DNA from: Candidatus Zixiibacteriota bacterium
GTDB lineage: Bacteria > SM23-81 > DAOVCL01
Reading direction: 5' to 3'
DNA: 10,213 nucleotides
Assembly (NCBI GenBank): GCA_030670005.1
Contig: DAOVCL010000055.1
Coordinates: 1 to 10,213, forward strand
The position numbers and the translations under genes are program-made. Position 1 is the stretch's first letter; each line of letters starts with the position of its first letter. Of the stretch, positions 6,134 through 10,213 are shown piece by piece. The notes beneath the pieces are model-generated. The model made no database searches. It was not told where the DNA came from and saw only the letters and a program-made list of their open reading frames with translations.

Positions 6134-6229
6134 GAGAAGTCACGGGAGACAAAGAGAGGAGGGAAGTTTACTCTGTTAGAGAATGGGCTGAGATTACCTA
6201 CGGTGTAAGGTGACTCGGCCTATTTTTTA
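6106..6229 (+). ncRNA. Candidate small RNA or attenuated leader
   Basis: The roughly 124-base segment between the predicted start of the 6071 promoter and a terminator-like hairpin has no ORF with a sensible start signal. It includes a small dyad (ACTCT and AGAG, near 6170-6181) before the terminal hairpin. It matches no RNA family I can name: the CTGAGA-like string at 6188-6193 lacks the rest of a TPP riboswitch. The idea rests only on a promoter plus a terminator. Confidence 0.3.
6186..6229 (+). terminator. Intrinsic terminator-like hairpin ahead of the second secreted gene
   Basis: GGCTGAG (6186-6192) pairs with CTCGGCC (6214-6220) with one G-T wobble. An inner stem ACCT (6196-6199) with AGGT (6208-6211) extends it across a small internal loop. 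TATTTTTTA (6221-6229) follows, with six consecutive Ts. It sits downstream of the 6071 promoter but about 100 bp before the CDS at 6331, so it would block transcription unless bypassed. Confidence 0.6.
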
Positions 6230-6253
6230 GGAACAGCTTTAACCATAGCTCGG

Positions 6254-6265
6254 AAAGGGGGTGAT
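6254..6265 (+). promoter_or_regulatory. Shine-Dalgarno-like sequence without a proper ORF
   Basis: AAAGGGGGTGAT is one base away from a full complement to the 16S rRNA tail (AAAGGAGGTGAT). It lies 65 bp upstream of the next gene, whose own ribosome site (AAGGGGGAAAG, near 6320-6330) is separate. No ATG, GTG or TTG follows at a useful distance to open an ORF. It echoes the strong leader Shine-Dalgarno at 4797. Confidence 0.3.
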
Positions 6266-6330
6266 AGACCTCAAAACTGAGTCTTAGAAGGTTCAAGGGT
6301 TTATTATCTTTTTTAACTTAAGGGGGAAAG

Positions 6331-8073
6331 ATGAAAAAGCTAATGTTTGGTATTTTTGTAACTGCCTTGGTGGCATTGGGGATTGTGCCCCTATATGCAC
6401 AGGTAGAGATGATCTCCAATGGCGACTTTGAGACCTGGAGCAGTGGTCCAGACAACGATCCTGATGACTGGGAATCTGAGACATCAGGGATAAGTGCACG
6501 GCAGGAGGGCACCTTAGTTCATGGGGGAAGCTACAGTGCCAAGCTGAAATTGACCTCGTCGACTGCGACCCAGAGGTTTACCCAGGTGATAAGTGGAATC
6601 ACTGCCGGCAATGATTATACTTTCTCTTTTTATGCTCTGGACAATGACACCACGGCAAGGGCCCGGGTTGCTATCCGCTGGTATGACAGTGGAGGAGGGT
6701 TCATAAGTGGATATTATGGCGGCTATACTAGCGATAACCCGGCCTGGCAACAGTTGTCCTCAGGTGCCAAAACTGCGCCAGCGGGAGCGGTAGAAGCACA
6801 TGCGGAGATAAGGCTTTACGATACCTCGGGTTTTCAGGATAGTGCGTTTATCTATGTGGATGATGCCTCTTTCTTGGGGCCGAGCGGCGACACAACTCCA
6901 CCCACAGTGAACATAGCCTTTGCCACTGGGCAGACTGGTATGGATGTGCATTTCAGCGAGGCAGTGGACGAAACTTCTTCTGAAAATACTGCCCACTATA
7001 CTTTAACAACTGGACTGATCATAGCTGGTGCCTCCAGGGATGTATCCGATCTGTCCATCGTTCACCTTACCACAGGGAATCAAACCAACGGATTGCCGGA
7101 TACCCTGGTTGTGAATGGGGTAGCTGATACCTCTGGCAACCCAATGACCATCCCCGGCTGGAGTCCGTTCCATCAGGGATTCACCCCCATTTCCATGATC
7201 CAAACGCCTATCTCCGCCTCCAATGATACCTCTCAGCTCTTCGGTGAGATCGTGACCATCACAGGCTTAGTGACCGCCGATACGAGCACCTATTCCCACT
7301 ATTATGTATACATTCAGGATGGAGATGCAGCCTGGACAGGGATAAAGGCTCACTTTACTGGATGGGGAGCTGTGAAGGGTGATAGTGTAACTGTCGCTGG
7401 ACAGGTATTGGAGTATTACGGGGAGACCGAGGTAGAAGCCCAGGGGGTCTACCATGTGGTCAACAGCTCTGGCAACGAGTTACCTGTCCCCACAGTGGTG
7501 CAGACAGGTGATGTAGCACCCGGCTCCCCTACTGCGGAGTCATACGAGTGCGTGCTCGTTCAGGTCAGCAAGGCCTGGGTTACCGACACTTTGGACTATG
7601 GAGAATGGAAGATATACGACGGTTCCTCTGATTCCTGCATGGTTGGCCATAAGGCTGAATACTCCTATACTCCGGAATTAGGTGACACTGTTGGTGTTAT
7701 TGGTGTTCTGCGCTATGCCTATGGGAATTTCAGGATGGATCCTCGGGATGACGAAGACATCGACACTGTTGTGGTTGGGGTAAGGTTCAGCGAGCTATCT
7801 GCGGTCCCTGCTTCTTTCTCCCTCTCCCAGAACTATCCCAACCCGTTCAACCCAGTGACTCAAATTTCTTTCTCATTACCTGAAAGGGCAGAAGTAAGGC
7901 TGGCTGTTTACAACATAGTCGGCCAAAAGGTAGCCGAGTTGGTGAATGAGAAGTTGGATGCCGGAAGTTATCAGGTAAGCTGGGATGGCAGATCCTTCGC
8001 CAGTGGCGTCTATTTCTATAGGATGGAGGCTGAAGACTATCGTATGACCAGGAAGATGGTATTGCTCAAGTAG
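6331..8073 (+). CDS. Secreted multidomain protein with T9SS sorting domain
   Basis: The product is a 580-residue exported protein. The ATG at 6331 follows a purine-rich AAGGGGGAAAG and opens a classic signal peptide (KK, hydrophobic core, cleavage after LYA near residue 23). Residues about 25-185 look like a carbohydrate-binding-module jelly roll (ISNGDFETW, GGSYSAKL, VDDASFLGP). Residues about 188-285 form an SbsA/Big-type Ig-like domain (TTPPTV, VHFSEAVDE, GVADTSGNPM). Residues about 288-480 resemble two consecutive OB-like folds of the kind found next to secreted nucleases (GEIVTITGLVTA, KGDSVTVAGQVLEY, then a second unit ending MDPRDDEDI). Residues 494-580 are a T9SS type A sorting domain almost identical in its core to that of the upstream gene. 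No nuclease or glycosidase catalytic motif is seen, so the role is probably binding or surface attachment. Domain names are from motif recognition; the fold calls are inference. Confidence 0.87.
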   Translation: MKKLMFGIFVTALVALGIVPLYAQVEMISNGDFETWSSGPDNDPDDWESETSGISARQEGTLVHGGSYSAKLKLTSSTATQRFTQVISGITAGNDYTFSFYALDNDTTARARVAIRWYDSGGGFISGYYGGYTSDNPAWQQLSSGAKTAPAGAVEAHAEIRLYDTSGFQDSAFIYVDDASFLGPSGDTTPPTVNIAFATGQTGMDVHFSEAVDETSSENTAHYTLTTGLIIAGASRDVSDLSIVHLTTGNQTNGLPDTLVVNGVADTSGNPMTIPGWSPFHQGFTPISMIQTPISASNDTSQLFGEIVTITGLVTADTSTYSHYYVYIQDGDAAWTGIKAHFTGWGAVKGDSVTVAGQVLEYYGETEVEAQGVYHVVNSSGNELPVPTVVQTGDVAPGSPTAESYECVLVQVSKAWVTDTLDYGEWKIYDGSSDSCMVGHKAEYSYTPELGDTVGVIGVLRYAYGNFRMDPRDDEDIDTVVVGVRFSELSAVPASFSLSQNYPNPFNPVTQISFSLPERAEVRLAVYNIVGQKVAELVNEKLDAGSYQVSWDGRSFASGVYFYRMEAEDYRMTRKMVLLK

Positions 8074-8098
8074 ATGCTGAAAAGAAATGCCGTTTTCG

Positions 8099-8131
8099 GG
8101 AGGGCAGGGTTCCCCCTGCCCTCCTTTTTTT
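8099..8131 (+). terminator. Strong intrinsic terminator
   Basis: GGAGGGCAGGG (8099-8109) pairs perfectly with CCCTGCCCTCC (8114-8124) around a four-base TTCC loop, and seven Ts (8125-8131) follow. It begins 25 bases after the stop of the 580-residue secreted protein. This should separate that gene from its downstream paralogue, which then needs its own promoter. Confidence 0.93.
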
Positions 8132-8178
8132 GCGAAAATTAAGTGAGAATGCCCGACCGCTTACGGTGGGGATGAATC

Positions 8179-8202
8179 GTGGCAGAACAGGGGTTCTGCC
8201 AC
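8179..8202. repeat. 10-bp perfect hairpin in the leader of the third secreted gene
   Basis: GTGGCAGAAC (8179-8188) and GTTCTGCCAC (8193-8202) form a perfect stem with an AGGG loop. CTCGCTTTT follows, a weak T-run, so it could be a partial terminator or attenuator. It lies 37 bp before the ATG. No consensus promoter is obvious between the strong terminator at 8131 and the gene. Confidence 0.6.
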
Positions 8203-8239
8203 CTCGCTTTTGAGATTATACCTAAGGAAGGAGGTTATG

Positions 8240-10213
8240 ATGTCTACTCGACAGAAGCTAATGTTTGGCATTTTTATAATTGTATTAGCGGCATTGGTGA
8301 TTGTGCCGGCATATGGCCAGGTGGAAATGATCTCCAATGGTGGGTTTGAGACCTGGACTAATGGGCCAAATTCAGATCCCGATGATTGGAACTCGATTGC
8401 TGTCTACAGCGCCTACCAGGAGGCCGATACCGTCCACGGGGGAAGTTACAGTTGCAGATTGTATCTGACTTCCACCGCAAATGAGAAATTTTGGCAAGGG
8501 ATCAGCGGGATTACTGCCGGCAACGATTATGAATTTTCCTTTTATGCGTATGACAACGATCCCGCTGGTCGGGTAAGAGTGTGCATCGTATGGCTGAGGG
8601 GCGATGGCAGCCAATGTGGGGGCTTTTACGGTGACTATACTGAGGACCAGGATTCCTGGCAACAGCTCTCCTCGGGCGCTCAGACAGCTCCGGCCGAGGC
8701 CGAATCAGCTAAGGCGGAAATTAGGGGCTATGATGTCAGCGCCAATTGGGACGGCGATGCTACCTTTTTTGTAGATGATGCCTCCTTTTTGGGGCCAGGC
8801 GAAGACACAACCCCACCAACAGTGAGCATAGCTTTTGCTACTGGCCAAACAGGTATAGATGTCCACTTCAATGAGGCTGTGGATGAGACGTCCTCTGAAA
8901 ATACTCTCCACTATGCCTTAACAAGTGGGCTCGGAATTACTGGGGCTTCCAGGGATGTTTCGGATTATTCCATCACTCATTTGACCACTGCCAGTCAGAC
9001 CAATGGAATTGCCGACACCCTGATCGTATCAGGGGTTGCAGATACGGCTGGGAATAGTATGACAACACCGGATACAGTTGCCTTCAGGCAGGGTATAACC
9101 CCCATCTCCGCGGTCCAGGATACATCCTCTGATGGCGACACCTCCCTCTTAGAGGGGGAGACGGTTACCATAACCGGTATTGTTACTGCCTCTTTTGCCA
9201 GTGGTTACAACTTTTATTTTCTGGGAAATTCGTCTGGTGGACCCTGGAGCGCCATCTTCATCTATGATTCTGACCATTCACCTTCGGTGGGAGACAGCCT
9301 CATACTGGCCGGAGTGGTTAAGGAGTATACCTACGGCTGTGGAGGGAGAGGGAAAACCGAGATAGCCCCAGTAGCATACTACAGTTTAGAAAGCACAGGG
9401 AACAGTCTCCCGGATCCCGAACTGGTGAATACTGGGGATGTGAGCAATGACTCTCCCACAGCGGAGATGTATGAGAGCGTGTTGATAAGGTTGACCGGTG
9501 TGAAGGTGGTGGGAGAGTTTGATGAGTGGGATGAATGGAAGGTGGCCAATATCGGCTTTGATTCCCTCGTAGTTGGCCACCATAGCACTTACAGTTATGT
9601 TCCCTCGCTGGGCGATAGCCTGGATCTGACCGGTCCTCTGAACTATGCCCACTGTAACTACAAGATTGATCCCAGGGGCGACTCAGATATCGTCCTGCTC
9701 ACAGATCAGCCCCCTCAGATCTCCAATGTATCCCAGGTGCCCATCTATCCGGCCAGCAGCGACACGGTGGTGATCTCAGCCAGGGTTACCGATGCCGAGG
9801 GAGGCAAGAGCGTCAGTTCGGTTTATTTGCTCTACTCCATAAATGCTTCTCCCTATGACAGCACAGCTATGCTGGATGATGGTATTCCTCCCGATCAAAC
9901 CTCAGGCGACACCATCTACACCGCCCAAATCCTTCCCCAGGTAAATGGCACCTTAGTCAATTACTATCTGAAGGCTACAGATAATGCTGGGCAGGTAACG
10001 ATTGATCCTCCTGATGCCCCGGCAACAACTTACTCCTACACTGTGGGGGAGCTTCCTCCTACCGTGGTTATAAATGAGGTCTATTATGACTCCCCTGGGG
10101 GAGACGTCCACACCTTTACTGAGCTTAAAGGCGATCCAGGAACAAGCCTGGATGGGTACAACCTTATAGGGGTGAATGGATCTAACGGTTCGACATATCG
10201 GACGATTTCCCTC
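8240..10213 (+). CDS. Large secreted multidomain protein with LTD, 3'-truncated
   Basis: The frame is open to the window edge, with 658 residues visible. ATG ATG occurs at 8237 and 8240; AAGGAAGGAGG (8224-8234) is 5 bases from the second, so I chose that, although 8237 is possible. The signal peptide ends near residue 26 (VPAYG before QVE). Residues about 29-185 (jelly-roll-like), 190-285 (SbsA-type Ig) and 287-488 (two OB-like units) parallel the preceding gene domain by domain, at roughly 60% identity by eye over the first two. New here are a further Ig-like domain at about 490-602 (PPQISNVSQVP, YYLKATDNAGQ) and the start of a lamin-tail domain from about 606 (VVINEVYYDS, FTELKGDPGTSLDGYNLIGV). 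The rest, where a catalytic or T9SS sorting domain would be expected, lies outside. LTD plus OB domains are often seen in extracellular nucleases, but no nuclease motif is visible, so the function is left open. Confidence 0.88.
   Translation, partial: MSTRQKLMFGIFIIVLAALVIVPAYGQVEMISNGGFETWTNGPNSDPDDWNSIAVYSAYQEADTVHGGSYSCRLYLTSTANEKFWQGISGITAGNDYEFSFYAYDNDPAGRVRVCIVWLRGDGSQCGGFYGDYTEDQDSWQQLSSGAQTAPAEAESAKAEIRGYDVSANWDGDATFFVDDASFLGPGEDTTPPTVSIAFATGQTGIDVHFNEAVDETSSENTLHYALTSGLGITGASRDVSDYSITHLTTASQTNGIADTLIVSGVADTAGNSMTTPDTVAFRQGITPISAVQDTSSDGDTSLLEGETVTITGIVTASFASGYNFYFLGNSSGGPWSAIFIYDSDHSPSVGDSLILAGVVKEYTYGCGGRGKTEIAPVAYYSLESTGNSLPDPELVNTGDVSNDSPTAEMYESVLIRLTGVKVVGEFDEWDEWKVANIGFDSLVVGHHSTYSYVPSLGDSLDLTGPLNYAHCNYKIDPRGDSDIVLLTDQPPQISNVSQVPIYPASSDTVVISARVTDAEGGKSVSSVYLLYSINASPYDSTAMLDDGIPPDQTSGDTIYTAQILPQVNGTLVNYYLKATDNAGQVTIDPPDAPATTYSYTVGELPPTVVINEVYYDSPGGDVHTFTELKGDPGTSLDGYNLIGVNGSNGSTYRTISL

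Noticed and set aside
6186..6229. CTGAGATTACC resembling the CTGAGA motif of a TPP riboswitch
   Set aside because: The second conserved half (ACCTGATC and GGATAATACC-like segments) is absent, and the segment is better explained as a terminator hairpin.
6106..6300. Possible cyclic di-GMP riboswitch in the leader (CACGGGAGACAAAG)
   Set aside because: The conserved core of that class (ACGCAAAGCC followed by a GGTAGCGGGGTTACC-like stem) is not present.
6302..6307. TATTAT close to the start of the 6331 gene as a -10 box
   Set aside because: No acceptable -35 box lies 16-18 bp upstream; the sequence there is GAGTCT-like.
1..10213. CRISPR arrays, transposases, integrases, toxin-antitoxin or phage-defence genes
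   Set aside because: I looked for direct repeats with regular spacing and for hallmark motifs on both strands and found none; the window is housekeeping genes plus exported proteins.

Overview
This is a roughly 10 kb bacterial fragment, and all supported genes lie on the + strand. Two exported proteins end in the classic Por-secretion (T9SS type A) C-terminal sorting domain, with a YPNPFNP core and a C-terminus rich in Lys and Leu. That points to the Fibrobacteres-Chlorobi-Bacteroidetes (FCB) superphylum or a neighbouring uncultured candidate phylum (Zixibacteria, KSB1, TA06 or WOR-3 type). The phylum is my inference. The housekeeping genes use AGG/AGA for Arg and ATA for Ile very often, a bias common in thermophiles and some subsurface lineages.

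Positions 1-2471 hold nucleotide and one-carbon metabolism. A 5'-truncated glyA (serine hydroxymethyltransferase) overlaps a dCMP deaminase gene by one base. After a 286-bp AT-rich gap comes tdk, a type II thymidine kinase. The gap contains a near-consensus sigma-70 promoter (TTGACA, 17 bp, TATTAT). The three enzymes converge on dTMP: methylene-THF supply, dUMP supply and thymidine salvage.

Positions 2472-4500 hold RNA ligation. A cluster of three hairpin-forming palindromes separates tdk from an archease-rtcB pair, which is the RNA ligase RtcB with its activating partner. All RtcB metal-binding and catalytic residues are visible.

Positions 4501-10213 hold an exported-protein locus of three consecutive secreted proteins: a lamin-tail-domain (LTD) T9SS protein with a GTG start; a protein with a jelly-roll-like domain, an Ig-like domain and OB-like domains ending in a T9SS sorting domain; and a longer paralogue of the second that adds another Ig-like domain and an LTD and runs off the window. 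Genes two and three look like a tandem duplication followed by domain rearrangement. Upstream regions contain structured, possibly regulatory DNA: sigma-70-like promoters ahead of genes one and two, a strong Shine-Dalgarno on a three-codon ORF ahead of gene one, and a promoter-terminator unit that could encode a small RNA or attenuator ahead of gene two.

I found no tRNA, rRNA, CRISPR array, transposase or phage gene. I did not find a convincing new defence or enzymatic system. The parts most worth a second look are the structured leaders and the palindrome cluster.
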